Made by a program: the position numbers and the translations under genes. DNA of 64,000 nt from an endosymbiont of Escarpia spicata (lineage in GTDB: Bacteria; Pseudomonadota; Gammaproteobacteria; Chromatiales; Chromatiaceae): contig QFXE01000001.1 of the NCBI GenBank assembly GCA_003349915.1, positions 186,001-250,000 of the forward strand, in the 5' to 3' direction. The notes under the pieces were generated by a model that saw only the letters and a program-made list of their open reading frames with translations, was not told the origin of the DNA and did not search any database. Below, in pieces: positions 8,562-17,482 of this stretch. Numbering within the stretch: the stretch's first letter is position 1; each line of letters opens with the position of its first letter.

Positions 8562-10205
8562 ATGTCTGATCTCTCTATTACCTCCAGCACCAAATGGATG
8601 ATCGTGGCGATTGCTGCGGTGATCTGGTTCTCCTTGCTCGGATACCGCGACCTGATGGAGCCTGACGAGGGGCGTTACGCGGAGATACCCCGGGAGATGG
8701 TGGCGACCGGCGACTGGACCACGCCCCGGCTCAACGACCTCAAATATTTTGAAAAGCCCGTTTTCCAGTACTGGATGACGGCGGTCAGCTTCTCCCTGTT
8801 TGGCGAGAGTAACGCGACAGCCCGGCTCTGGGTGGCGCTGATCTCTTTTCTGGGCGCGCTCTGGGTGATGTTCGTGGCGGGCAGGCTCTGGGGAGAGGCG
8901 GCGGGATTCTACGCTTTTCTGGTGTCGATAAGTGGACTGCTCTATGTGGCAATGGGGCATATCATCACGCTGGACATGACCGTCAGCGTGTTTCTCGGCA
9001 TTGGCGTGGGAGCGCTGTTGATCGCTCAGTCAGACCGGGATAATCCGACCCAGGTGCGTAACTGGATGCTGCTGGGTTGGGCCGCCCTGGGCATCGCTAC
9101 CCTGACGAAAGGGTTGATCGGCCTGGTGCTGCCGGGTGCGGCAATTGTGCTCTACTCGCTGTGGATGCGGGACTGGGCGCTCTGGAAGCATCTTCATCTG
9201 GGCAAGGGGCTGTTGCTCTTTCTGCTGGTAACGGCCCCCTGGTTTATCGCCGTCAGTCTGGCGAATCCGGAATTCCCGGAGTTCTTCTTTATCCACGAAC
9301 ACTTCGACCGTTATACCTCAACGGTTCATATGCGGGACAAACCCTGGTGGTATTTTCTCGCCATTCTGCTGCTGGGCGCAGTGCCATGGATCAGCGCGGT
9401 GACGAAAAACCTGTTTAAACCGGGGTTTTCCTGGTTGCCCGCCAAAACAGCGTTTTTCGATCCCATACGCTTTCTCTGGGTCTTCGCTGTATTTATTTTT
9501 GTCTTTTTTTCCATGGGCAGCTCCCAACTACCCGCCTATCTATTGCCGATGTTTCCCGCGCTGTCGCTGATGATCGGAAAAACCCTGGCGGAGAATCCCC
9601 GTCTTGGTCCTGAGATCTGGTTGATGCCGGTTGTGGGCATGGTGTTTCTGGTTGCTGCCTGGCAGATCGATCTGGTAGCGACCAGTGCACTGCCGGCTGA
9701 ATTACTCCATACCTATCGCCCCTGGTGGTTGGCCGCAACAGGGCTGATGTTTGGTGGTTTTTGGCTTGTGAGGTTTTTTGGCGCAGCCGGACCAAAGGCC
9801 ATAACTACGTTGGCATTGACCGCATTGCTTTCAGTACAACTGCTCTCCTGGGGTTATCAGACCCTGAGCAGTTCCCGTTCCAGTCGGGCGTTGGCTGAGC
9901 AGATTCGTCCTTATGTCGATGCCGGGGCCCCGGTTTATACTGTGGAGACCTATCCTCAGTCACTGCCCTTCTATCTCGGAAAACCTGTGCAACTGGCCAT
10001 TATGCGCAGTGAACTGGATATGGGCATTCGTCAGGAACCCGAGAAATGGATTGCAAGTTTCGACGCGTTCAAATCGCGCTGGCTGCTGGATGAACAGGCC
10101 ATAGCTGTTTTTGATGCAGAGAGTTTTTCGAGATTTAACTTTGATGAGATGCCGATGCAGATTATCTACAGAGATCCACGCAAATTAGCGGTGATACGCC
10201 GATGA
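8562..10205 (+). CDS. arnT: ArnT-type aminoarabinose lipid A transferase (GT39)
   Basis: 547 aa integral membrane glycosyltransferase of the ArnT/PMT fold with about 12 hydrophobic segments. The first periplasmic loop carries the family signature EPDEGRYAEIPREM and the region DLKYFEKPVFQYW that forms the catalytic site. It transfers 4-amino-4-deoxy-L-arabinose from undecaprenyl phosphate to lipid A phosphates on the periplasmic face, lowering the charge seen by cationic peptides. It is first in the arn operon here, whereas enteric operons begin with arnB. Its stop overlaps the next start by 4 bases. No clear PmrA or PhoP box is seen in the 116-base upstream gap. Confidence 0.9.
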   Translation: MSDLSITSSTKWMIVAIAAVIWFSLLGYRDLMEPDEGRYAEIPREMVATGDWTTPRLNDLKYFEKPVFQYWMTAVSFSLFGESNATARLWVALISFLGALWVMFVAGRLWGEAAGFYAFLVSISGLLYVAMGHIITLDMTVSVFLGIGVGALLIAQSDRDNPTQVRNWMLLGWAALGIATLTKGLIGLVLPGAAIVLYSLWMRDWALWKHLHLGKGLLLFLLVTAPWFIAVSLANPEFPEFFFIHEHFDRYTSTVHMRDKPWWYFLAILLLGAVPWISAVTKNLFKPGFSWLPAKTAFFDPIRFLWVFAVFIFVFFSMGSSQLPAYLLPMFPALSLMIGKTLAENPRLGPEIWLMPVVGMVFLVAAWQIDLVATSALPAELLHTYRPWWLAATGLMFGGFWLVRFFGAAGPKAITTLALTALLSVQLLSWGYQTLSSSRSSRALAEQIRPYVDAGAPVYTVETYPQSLPFYLGKPVQLAIMRSELDMGIRQEPEKWIASFDAFKSRWLLDEQAIAVFDAESFSRFNFDEMPMQIIYRDPRKLAVIRR

Positions 10206-10573
10206 ACCTGGTAAGTTTTTCCCTGATTTTGACCGGTGTACTGCTCAATGCCGTTGCCCAACTGGCACTAAAGGCGAGTGTGAACAGCATGGGGGCCATC
10301 GAACTGAAAATGGCTGACTCCGGCGCTGTTGCCTTGCGGCTGATGGGAGAGCCCTGGCTCTGGGTCGGACTCTTCTGTTACGGCATCAGTGTCATCGTAT
10401 GGATTCTGGCGCTCTCACGAGTGGATGTCTCGATTGCCTATCCGATGCTCTCCATCGGTTATGTGGTGAATGCTTTTGCCGCCTGGGCGTTGTTTGGTGA
10501 AGTACTGAGCATTGCGCGTCTCTCTGGTATCGGGGTCATTATCCTCGGCGTGTTTATCCTGGCCAGGAGCTGA
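10202..10573 (+). CDS. Small multidrug-resistance-like flippase subunit (ArnE/ArnF type)
   Basis: 123 aa, four hydrophobic helices, EamA/SMR fold (first helix has LLNAVAQLALKAS, last helix GVIILGVFILA). In enterics ArnE and ArnF form a heterodimer that moves undecaprenyl-P-aminoarabinose across the inner membrane. Only one such gene is present here, so it may work as a homodimer or have a partner elsewhere. It overlaps arnT by 4 bases and precedes arnB by 2. Confidence 0.83.
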   Translation: MNLVSFSLILTGVLLNAVAQLALKASVNSMGAIELKMADSGAVALRLMGEPWLWVGLFCYGISVIVWILALSRVDVSIAYPMLSIGYVVNAFAAWALFGEVLSIARLSGIGVIILGVFILARS

Positions 10574-10575
10574 CT

Positions 10576-11697
10576 ATGTTGCCGTTTACCCGTCCCACGG
10601 TTGGTGAGGAAGAGCAACAGGCCATAAAGGAAGTGCTGGAGTCCGGCTGGATTACCACCGGTCCCAAGGTGAAGGCCTTCGAAGAGGCACTGGAGGCCTA
10701 TATCGGTGGCGGCGTTTTGGTCCGTGCCTTCAATTCAGGGACCAGCGCCCTGGAGGCAGCCCTCATTGCTTCCGGTGTCGGATCCGGGGATGAGGTGATC
10801 CTCCCCGCCATGAGTTTTACCGCCAGCGCCAACGTCATCGTTCGGGTGGGTGCCACCCCCGTCTTCGTGGATGTGGACCTGGTGAGCCGCAATCTCACGG
10901 TGAAGGCTGTTGAAGCTGCGCTGACGCCTCGCACCCGTGCCATCATGCCGGTCCATTTTGCAGGACTGGCGGTGGAGATGCACGCCATCTACGATCTGGC
11001 AGAGCGGAACAATCTGGTGGTAATCGAGGATGCCGCTCAGGCGATCGGTACCGGTATCGGCGGTCACAAAGTTGGTGCTTCCGGTAATCCGGTCTGTTTC
11101 AGTTTCCACCCGAACAAGAATATCACCACCATTGAAGGGGGTGCGCTGGCCAGTAGTGACCCCCAATTTATCCGCCGCATCGAGCGCATTCGCTTCCACG
11201 GGATCGAACGGGATGACGAGGGCGGGATGGATGTGCCCGAGTGGGGCGGCAAGATGAATATGCCGGACGTGGGGGCTGCCATGGGTTTGGTTCAGCTACC
11301 CAAGCTGGAGGATTTCAACCACCGTCGCCGCGAGCTGGCGCTACGCTATATCAAGCGACTGCCCAAACATTCGGCGATGGTGATTCCCAAGGATGTGCCG
11401 GGGCACAGCTGGCATATGTTCGCCGTCTGTATCGACTATCTTTCCCTCGGCACCTCCCGGAAGGCCTTTCAGGAACAACTGCAGATGATGGGTGTCGGAA
11501 CCGGTATCCACTATCCTGCGATGCATCTGTTTTCCCTCTATCGGCACTACGGTTATGGACCGGGTGATTTTCCGGTTGCAGAGCGGATCGGTAAACAGAC
11601 ACTGACCCTGCCCCTGTTTCCCGCGATGTCCGATGAGGATGTGGATCAGGTATGCGATGCGCTGAATAAATTACTAAGCGGAGAAGTCACTCCATGA
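10576..11697 (+). CDS. arnB: UDP-4-amino-4-deoxy-L-arabinose aminotransferase ArnB
   Basis: 373 aa, DegT/DnrJ/EryC1 family PLP enzyme. Conserved segments include the start LPFTRPTVGEEE, the FNSGTSALEAAL cofactor region, DVDLVSRNLT, the VIEDAAQAIG motif and the PLP lysine in FSFHPNKNITTIEGG. It converts UDP-4-keto-pentose to UDP-L-Ara4N using glutamate. Length and motifs match E. coli ArnB (about 380 aa). It overlaps arnC by 4 bases (ATGA). Confidence 0.93.
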   Translation: MLPFTRPTVGEEEQQAIKEVLESGWITTGPKVKAFEEALEAYIGGGVLVRAFNSGTSALEAALIASGVGSGDEVILPAMSFTASANVIVRVGATPVFVDVDLVSRNLTVKAVEAALTPRTRAIMPVHFAGLAVEMHAIYDLAERNNLVVIEDAAQAIGTGIGGHKVGASGNPVCFSFHPNKNITTIEGGALASSDPQFIRRIERIRFHGIERDDEGGMDVPEWGGKMNMPDVGAAMGLVQLPKLEDFNHRRRELALRYIKRLPKHSAMVIPKDVPGHSWHMFAVCIDYLSLGTSRKAFQEQLQMMGVGTGIHYPAMHLFSLYRHYGYGPGDFPVAERIGKQTLTLPLFPAMSDEDVDQVCDALNKLLSGEVTP

Positions 11698-12674
11698 CGG
11701 AGCAAACTTTGGAAGGGAGTCCCGATCTGTCGGTTGTGATCCCAGTCTATAATGAAGAGGCGGTACTGCCGTCGCTTTTTTCCCGGCTCTATCCGGCACT
11801 GGATGCGCTGGGGCGCAGCTATGAGATCATCTTTATCGATGACGGCAGCCGTGATCGTTCAGTCGCGCTGTTGCGCAAACAGTATCAGGTGCGCCCCGAG
11901 GAGACCCGGGTGGTCTGCCTGCGCGCCAATGCCGGTCAGCACGCCGCCATCATCGCGGGATTCGAGCAGTGCCGTGGCAGTTTTGTGGTGACCCTGGATG
12001 CCGATCTGCAGAATCCGCCGGAAGAGATCGGCAAACTGCTGGCCGAGCTGGATAAGGGGCACGACTATGTCGGCTCCATCCGTCGCAACCGGCAGGACAG
12101 CGCCTGGCGGGATATCGCCTCCAAGGCGATGAACCGGCTGCGCGAACGTATTACCAGCATTCAGATGACCGACCAGGGCTGCATGCTGCGCGGTTATGAC
12201 CGGGATATTATCAACGCAATCCTCGACTCCAAAGAGTCGAATACCTTTATTCCTGCGCTGGCCTACCTCTACTCCGGTAACCCGGTTGAGGTGGTTGTGG
12301 AGCACGAGGAGCGGGCGGCTGGTGAGTCGAAATACCCGCTTTATAAACTCATCCATCTCAATTTCGATCTGATGACCGGCTTCTCACTGATGCCGCTACA
12401 GGTCTTCTCCCTGGTTGGGGTGGGGATCTCCATCGTCTCTTTTGCCTTCGTGCTCTTTCTGGTGCTGCGTCGTCTTATCGTCGGGCCGGAAGTGGAGGGT
12501 GTGTTTACCCTGTTTGCCATTGTCTTCTTTCTGATCGGCATTCTGCTCTTCGGCATCGGCCTGTTAGGCGAGTATGTGGGACGCATCTATGTGCAGGCCC
12601 GCGGGCGTCCCCGCTATCTGGTGCGCATGGTGCTTGAGAAAAACGGCCAACCTGAAACCGGGGAAGAGACCTAG
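11694..12674 (+). CDS. arnC: Undecaprenyl-phosphate 4-deoxy-4-formamido-L-arabinose transferase ArnC
   Basis: 326 aa, GT2 family. The N-terminal GT-A domain has VVIPVYNEE, IFIDDGSRD and the metal-binding TLDADLQNPPEE, with QMTDQGCMLRGYDR later. Two C-terminal membrane helices (about residues 235-300) anchor it to the inner membrane. It moves Ara4N-formyl from UDP to undecaprenyl phosphate. Length matches E. coli ArnC (322 aa). The stop overlaps the GTG start of the next gene by one base. Confidence 0.93.
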   Translation: MTEQTLEGSPDLSVVIPVYNEEAVLPSLFSRLYPALDALGRSYEIIFIDDGSRDRSVALLRKQYQVRPEETRVVCLRANAGQHAAIIAGFEQCRGSFVVTLDADLQNPPEEIGKLLAELDKGHDYVGSIRRNRQDSAWRDIASKAMNRLRERITSIQMTDQGCMLRGYDRDIINAILDSKESNTFIPALAYLYSGNPVEVVVEHEERAAGESKYPLYKLIHLNFDLMTGFSLMPLQVFSLVGVGISIVSFAFVLFLVLRRLIVGPEVEGVFTLFAIVFFLIGILLFGIGLLGEYVGRIYVQARGRPRYLVRMVLEKNGQPETGEET

Positions 12675-13603
12675 TGGAGTCAGTTACTCCGCGTAGCGCG
12701 GTGGTCTTCGCCTACCATCAGGTGGGTGTGCGTTGCCTCTCGGCGCTGTTGGCTCAGGGGGTGGATGTACGGCTGGTGGTGACACATCAGGACAATCCCA
12801 ACGAGAATGTCTGGTGGGAATCCGTCGCCGAACTGGCCGGGCGGGCGGGCATTCCTGTGATCACGCCGGAAGATCCCAACACGCCGGAAGTGGTTGAACA
12901 GATACGTACCTGTGAGCCGGATCTCTTCTTCTCCTTCTACTACCGGCACATGCTTAAAGCCGATCTGCTGTCGATCCCCCGTCAGGGTGCCTACAATATG
13001 CACGGTTCCCTGCTGCCGCACTACCGAGGGCGTGTGCCGGTGAACTGGGCGATTGTCCATGGTGAGACCCAGAGCGGCGCCAGTCTGCACCGCATGGAGA
13101 TCAAACCCGATGCGGGTGATCTGGTCGACCAGCAGGCGGTGACCATTTTACCAAACGACACAGCGTTGGATCTGTTTTCAAAACTGGTCTGCGCGGCGGA
13201 GACGGTCCTGTCCCGCTCACTACCGGGTCTGATGAAGGACTCGTTCAAAGCGACCCCGATGGATCTTCGGGCTGGCAGTTACTTTGGTGGCCGCAGACCG
13301 GAAGACGGCCGGGTGGATTGGAGCCGGAGCGCCTGGCAAATCCACAATCTGATCCGGGCCGTGGCGCCGCCCTACCCAGGGGCTTTCACCCATGCGGATG
13401 GAAAAAAACTGCTGTTGATGGGCAGTTACTGGCGCAATGAGACAGGAAAAGGCGATAATACCCGGCTTTACTGGGAGGCTGGCCGCTGTTACGCGGACTG
13501 TGCCGATGGAAAACGAATTGAATTGACCCGTTTGGAGCTTGATGGAGAGGTGCTGGACGAATCCGCATTTACCCAACAGTTCGGTAAAGAACTGAAGCTC
13601 TGA
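12674..13603 (+). CDS. arnA: ArnA N-terminal half as a separate gene: UDP-Ara4N formyltransferase
   Basis: 309 aa with a GTG start sharing one base with the arnC stop. It matches the formyltransferase domain of ArnA: FAYHQVGVRCL at the start, the catalytic Asn and His in YNMHGSLLPHYRGRVPVNW, the catalytic Asp in DAGDLVDQ, and a C-terminal Fmt-like subdomain. It uses 10-formyl-THF to formylate UDP-Ara4N. In E. coli this domain is fused to the decarboxylase; here that part is the next gene, 34 bases downstream, and no frameshift joins them. Confidence 0.9.
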   Translation: MESVTPRSAVVFAYHQVGVRCLSALLAQGVDVRLVVTHQDNPNENVWWESVAELAGRAGIPVITPEDPNTPEVVEQIRTCEPDLFFSFYYRHMLKADLLSIPRQGAYNMHGSLLPHYRGRVPVNWAIVHGETQSGASLHRMEIKPDAGDLVDQQAVTILPNDTALDLFSKLVCAAETVLSRSLPGLMKDSFKATPMDLRAGSYFGGRRPEDGRVDWSRSAWQIHNLIRAVAPPYPGAFTHADGKKLLLMGSYWRNETGKGDNTRLYWEAGRCYADCADGKRIELTRLELDGEVLDESAFTQQFGKELKL

Positions 13604-13637
13604 CCTTGAATAAAGTGAAACTGGAGAAGCATCTGTT

Positions 13638-14681
13638 ATGAATATCCTGATTTTGGGCGTAAACGGCTTTATCGGACACCATCTGTCCCGCCGTATCCTC
13701 GAAACCACCGACTGGAATGTCTACGGCATGGATATGCATTCCGAACGGGTGCAGGAGTTCGTTGACCACGAACGTTTCCACTTCTTCGAGGGTGATATCA
13801 CCATCAACCACGAGTGGGTTGAGTACCATGTCAAAAAGTGCGATGTGATCCTGCCGCTGGTGGCGATCGCAACGCCTGCTACTTATGTCACCAATCCACT
13901 GTCGGTTTTTGAGCTCGATTTCGAGGCCAACTTGCCGATCGTGCGGGCCTGTGTCGAATACGGCAAGCGGGTGCTGTTCCCGTCGACCTCTGAGGTCTAC
14001 GGCATGTCGGCGGACAGTGAATTTCATCCCTATGAGTCCAATCTGGTGCTGGGTCCGCTGACCAAACCACGCTGGATTTACTCCTGCGCCAAGCAGTTGA
14101 TGGATCGGGTGATCAGCGCCTACGGCCAGCAGGAGGGACTTGAGTACACACTGTTCCGCCCCTTCAACTGGATTGGTCCCGGACTCGACAGCATTCACAC
14201 ACCGAAAGAGGGCAGCTCACGGGTGGTTACCCAGTTTCTGGGCCACATAGCGCGCGGTGAGCCGATTCAGTTGGTTGACGGCGGTAGTCAGCGCCGCAGC
14301 TTTACCGACTTCAGCGATGGTATCAGCGCGCTGATGAAAATCATCGAAAACAAAGACAACTGTGCTCTTGGTAATATCTACAACATCGGTAATCCTTCCA
14401 ACGATCTGTCGGTGCGAGAACTGGCGGAGTTGATGGTCGAGATCGCCAAAGAGTTCCCTGAGTATGCGCCTGGTGCCGCGAAGGTCGAACTTCTGGAGGT
14501 CTCCTCCGGAAAATACTACGGCGAGGGTTACCAGGATATTCAGACTCGTGTTCCTCATATCGGCAATACCAAAGAGGAGCTGGATTGGACGCCCAAGGTC
14601 GAGGTGCGTGACGCGCTGCGCAAGATCTTCGAGGCCTATCGTCACGAGGTCGGTGAGGCCAGTGCGCTGCTCGACGATTGA
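13638..14681 (+). CDS. arnA: ArnA C-terminal half as a separate gene: UDP-glucuronate oxidative decarboxylase
   Basis: 347 aa, short-chain/NAD-epimerase fold. The NAD site GVNGFIGHHL is at residues ~7-16; the catalytic region has FPSTSEVYGM, and YSCAKQLMDR holds the Tyr-x3-Lys pair. The RPFNWIGPGLD and GGSQRRSFTDFSDG motifs are typical of the ArnA dehydrogenase domain. It converts UDP-glucuronate to UDP-4-keto-pentose and CO2, the entry step of the pathway. It has its own start (upstream sequence TGGAGAAG) and lacks the formyltransferase part. Confidence 0.92.
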   Translation: MNILILGVNGFIGHHLSRRILETTDWNVYGMDMHSERVQEFVDHERFHFFEGDITINHEWVEYHVKKCDVILPLVAIATPATYVTNPLSVFELDFEANLPIVRACVEYGKRVLFPSTSEVYGMSADSEFHPYESNLVLGPLTKPRWIYSCAKQLMDRVISAYGQQEGLEYTLFRPFNWIGPGLDSIHTPKEGSSRVVTQFLGHIARGEPIQLVDGGSQRRSFTDFSDGISALMKIIENKDNCALGNIYNIGNPSNDLSVRELAELMVEIAKEFPEYAPGAAKVELLEVSSGKYYGEGYQDIQTRVPHIGNTKEELDWTPKVEVRDALRKIFEAYRHEVGEASALLDD

Positions 14682-14704
14682 CCCGGGTTTAATAACTTGG
14701 ATTC

Positions 14705-14738
14705 GTAGGCCGGTTCAAGCGTAGCGGAACCGGCCTAC
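14705..14738. repeat. Palindromic intergenic repeat, family A (perfect copy)
   Basis: Perfect 12-bp arms GTAGGCCGGTTC and GAACCGGCCTAC around the 10-base loop AAGCGTAGCG. It sits inside the arn operon between the decarboxylase and arnD genes, where it could protect or attenuate the upstream message. The same unit recurs at 50252 and, with altered stems, at 3660 and 43747. Confidence 0.9.
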
Positions 14739-14767
14739 GGTTTGTCGCCTAACCATCAAATGGCATT

Positions 14768-15673
14768 ATGGCAGTCGCGCTTAAAGTTGATGTAGATACC
14801 TATCGCGGCACCCTGGAGGGGGTGCCGGCGTTGTTGCGTCTGTTCGATGAGTATCAAGTACGCGCCACCTTTCTCTTCAGTCTGGGACCAGACCACACCG
14901 GCCGCGCCCTGCGGCGCATCTTCCGTCCCGGATTCCTGCAAAAGGTGAGGCGTACCTCAGTGGCCAGCAACTACGGCCTCAAAACCCTGATGTACGGAGT
15001 GCTGCTTCCCGGACCGCACATTGGCCGCAAAGCGGGTGATGTGATGCGTTCGGTGGCTGAGGCGGGTCACGAGGTGGGTATCCACTGTTACGATCATGTG
15101 CGCTGGCAGGATTATGTCGCCCACAAGGATGAGCAGTGGACCCGTCGAGAGTTGGATCTGGCGGCAGAGACCTTCCAGGAAGTCTTCGGTCATGCAGCGA
15201 CTACCCACGGTGCTGCAGGTTGGCAGCTCAATGCCCATACTTTGAAATGGGAGGAGGAGGCCGGTCTCAAGTACGCCAGTGATGTCCGTGGCAAGAGCGC
15301 CTTCTATCCTGTGCTACAGGGCATCGAACCCAAATGTCCGCAGATCCCCACCACGCTTCCCACTCTTGATGAGCTAATCGGTCGCGACGGCATCACCGAA
15401 GAGAATGTACACGAATACATCTATGCGGAGAGTCAGCATATCCTGCCCAATGGCCACGTCTACACGCTGCATGCCGAGCTGGAAGGGATGCAGTTGTTGT
15501 CGACCATGGAAAAACTGCTGGTGATGTGGAAAGGGTTCGAAGGCACTGTTCAGGCGGTGGGGGATACCTATGATTCCCTGGATCTCGCCACCTTGCCCAA
15601 GCACCAGATCGGCTGGGGCGAACTCGAAGGCCGCTCAGGTCATCTTGCCATGCAGAGTATTGCTGTCGATTAA
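14768..15673 (+). CDS. arnD: 4-deoxy-4-formamido-L-arabinose-phosphoundecaprenol deformylase ArnD
   Basis: 301 aa, NodB-type polysaccharide deacetylase fold. It tracks E. coli ArnD closely: KVDVDTYRGTLEGVP with the catalytic Asp, FLFSLGPDHTGRALRR, HEVGIHCYDHVRWQ with metal-binding histidines, GAAGWQLN, and TLPTLDELIGRDG. It removes the formyl group from undecaprenyl-P-Ara4FN before export to ArnT. It is last in the arn cluster and separated from arnA by a palindromic repeat. Confidence 0.93.
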   Translation: MAVALKVDVDTYRGTLEGVPALLRLFDEYQVRATFLFSLGPDHTGRALRRIFRPGFLQKVRRTSVASNYGLKTLMYGVLLPGPHIGRKAGDVMRSVAEAGHEVGIHCYDHVRWQDYVAHKDEQWTRRELDLAAETFQEVFGHAATTHGAAGWQLNAHTLKWEEEAGLKYASDVRGKSAFYPVLQGIEPKCPQIPTTLPTLDELIGRDGITEENVHEYIYAESQHILPNGHVYTLHAELEGMQLLSTMEKLLVMWKGFEGTVQAVGDTYDSLDLATLPKHQIGWGELEGRSGHLAMQSIAVD

Positions 15674-15734
15674 ATCGCGGCGGGCGCCGATCTGATCGCC
15701 CGGCTGGGGGGCCATGGCTGAATCCGTGACCATA

Positions 15735-15760
15735 CAAGGCAAATGAACGCTTTTGCCTTG
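15735..15760. terminator. Hairpin downstream of arnD
   Basis: Arms CAAGGCAAA and TTTGCCTTG are perfect 9-bp inverted repeats with an 8-base loop, 61 bases after the arnD stop. No clean T-run follows on the plus strand, so Rho-independent termination is uncertain. A second weak hairpin (CGGGCG/CGCCCG) lies just after the arnD stop. Confidence 0.45.
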
Positions 15761-15795
15761 CGGTGATTTTCGATGGCTAAAAAAGGAGAACAAAA

Positions 15796-16422
15796 TTGTT
15801 ACCTGGTCCAACAATAATCAAAAAATGTTCAGAATGTTCTGGCTCTATAGAAGAACACACTATAGCGTCAGGTAATACATTTGGTGCTACATTTTGGACG
15901 GATGGCAAAAGAGACGCCCCAATGCTTCCAGATCAACCTTGGCTTGTAATATGCCCTCACTGCCAGGCACTCATATGGATCGATGAACAAGCGGAGTTAG
16001 GGGAAGTTGAGCCATTTAGCGATAGTGAAATTTACAAGAGCGCAAAATCATACGGTGTGCCAGAATTGCAAGATTATTTTTCTGCTTTGAAAATAAGCAA
16101 TCTTAGTAAAAATAAAGAACGATACCTTCGTCTCCGTGCATGGTGGTCAGGAAATGATAAGAGGAGAGGATCTGGCATAAAACAAAACTTGTCCGATGAT
16201 GAAAAGGAAAATTTACAAGCACTCGATAAAATGCTGGATACACTTGATGACAATGACCGCCTTATGAAGGCTGAAATCAAGAGAGAGCTAAGTCAATTTG
16301 AAGAGGCAGAAGCCATTCTTAGAGAATCTTTTGATAGTGAATTTTCACAGGTGGTCTCTATTATCAGTGAATTAGTCCAAAGAAGAGAGTCATTTGTGGC
16401 AGAAATAAATTATGAAAATTAG
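15796..16422 (+). CDS. A/T-rich orphan protein with two CxxC pairs
   Basis: 208 aa from a TTG start preceded by AAGGAG at 15783-15788. Residues 11-14 (CSEC) and 52-55 (CPHC) could form one split zinc ribbon, with a conserved-looking FWTDGKRDAPM segment between. The rest is highly charged and helical (about residues 85-208), TPR-like in composition. The DNA is visibly richer in A and T, and in codons such as AAA and GAT, than its GC-rich neighbours, suggesting acquisition by transfer. I do not recognise a family. Confidence 0.72.
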   Translation: MLPGPTIIKKCSECSGSIEEHTIASGNTFGATFWTDGKRDAPMLPDQPWLVICPHCQALIWIDEQAELGEVEPFSDSEIYKSAKSYGVPELQDYFSALKISNLSKNKERYLRLRAWWSGNDKRRGSGIKQNLSDDEKENLQALDKMLDTLDDNDRLMKAEIKRELSQFEEAEAILRESFDSEFSQVVSIISELVQRRESFVAEINYEN

Positions 16423-16526
16423 CCTAATATATATGGGCAAACTCCTGATGATCAGGTAACTACAACTAATAATATTAGCCTGACTGAAACTGCCTATGCA
16501 CATGGGCATGGCGATTCGTGAATGGT

Positions 16527-17024
16527 TTAGTCCTGGACTGATTTGATCAGTCGATCTAACTCATCCAAGATAGTTGGAAACAGGCGTTGAATCTCTTCTT
16601 TGGTAGCAATCGTCATATCCGCATAATCAAATCCTGGGCAAACCGCTTCACTTACCAATCCGTATTCGCCTGTGGTAAGTTCCGTCGCCTTCCAGCAACC
16701 GCCTTTGACGATGAGCTGCAGTTTTTGCCCCGCCGCCAGATCTTTGCCCAAAATGACTCGTTCAACTTTTCCTTCTGGATGAATGATGTGGTAGGTCAGT
16801 GGCGAACCGGAATGGAAGTAGTGGATGATGTCGGAACGGTTTTTATGCAGATAGCCGATGGGGCTGTCATTGCTCAGCAGGTAATAGATCGAGGTGAGCA
16901 GTGGACGTGGTTTCCCAATATCAGTAGGGGTTGTCTGATGTTCTGACTGGTAGGTTCGGTGAAAAAATCCACCCTCAACATGAGGTTCCAGGGAGAGATG
17001 AGTGATGATCTGATTTTTTTTCAT
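16527..17024 (-). CDS. Cupin-superfamily protein (DUF985 type)
   Basis: 165 aa. A compact beta-barrel protein matching the DUF985/cupin_5 pattern: EPHVEGGFFHRTYQS near the start, SIYYLLSNDSPIGYLHKNRSDI, HYFHSGSPLTYHII, and GYGLVSEAVCPGFDYADM-like ending. Family members bind small molecules or metals; the role is unsettled. It lies on the minus strand downstream of holC but is separated by 83 bases from the preceding gene, so operon membership is uncertain. Confidence 0.82.
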   Translation of the reverse strand: MKKNQIITHLSLEPHVEGGFFHRTYQSEHQTTPTDIGKPRPLLTSIYYLLSNDSPIGYLHKNRSDIIHYFHSGSPLTYHIIHPEGKVERVILGKDLAAGQKLQLIVKGGCWKATELTTGEYGLVSEAVCPGFDYADMTIATKEEIQRLFPTILDELDRLIKSVQD

Positions 17025-17107
17025 GGGATCAGTCCCAATGATAAAGAGGTCGTGGAGAAACCACTGCCTCTTGTTTGCAATCTACGCTTTAAATCACGCA
17101 TGTTTTT

Positions 17108-17482
17108 CTATTGTTGCGAAAGATCTCCAAATTTTTCATCAAGCGCCCGCTCGACAAGTTGTTTTATGCGCCGTTCCAGGGAACTGCTCACCTCGTCCTC
17201 GATAACCTGTTTTAATTGGCCGGTGGCTTGGTTGACCGCCTGCTCTACAGCCTGCTGAACGATGGAGGAGAGTTCGTGATTGAGCTGATCCTGCAAACCT
17301 TCTCGAACTATGCTGATGATAGCGTCGTGATCGGGTAGAGGCTGGAAATCTGCTTGCTCGTCGATACTTTCCGCTGACGGCTCACTTGTTGGAGAGATGA
17401 GTGTCTCGGATTGGACGACATCGTCAAGCAGAGGGATGTCCAGCTCATTCAGATCGATATTTTCAGGATCGGTCGGGTTCAT
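17108..17482 (-). CDS. Small acidic coiled-coil protein downstream of holC
   Basis: 124 aa. The N-terminal ~50 residues are acidic and disordered-looking (LNELDIPLLDDVV). Residues ~55-124 form one long amphipathic helix rich in Gln, Val, Ala and Leu with heptad spacing. It begins immediately after the holC stop (adjacent, no gap), so it is translated with the polymerase chi subunit and may be a partner protein. No known domain was recognised. Confidence 0.75.
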   Translation of the reverse strand: MNPTDPENIDLNELDIPLLDDVVQSETLISPTSEPSAESIDEQADFQPLPDHDAIISIVREGLQDQLNHELSSIVQQAVEQAVNQATGQLKQVIEDEVSSSLERRIKQLVERALDEKFGDLSQQ

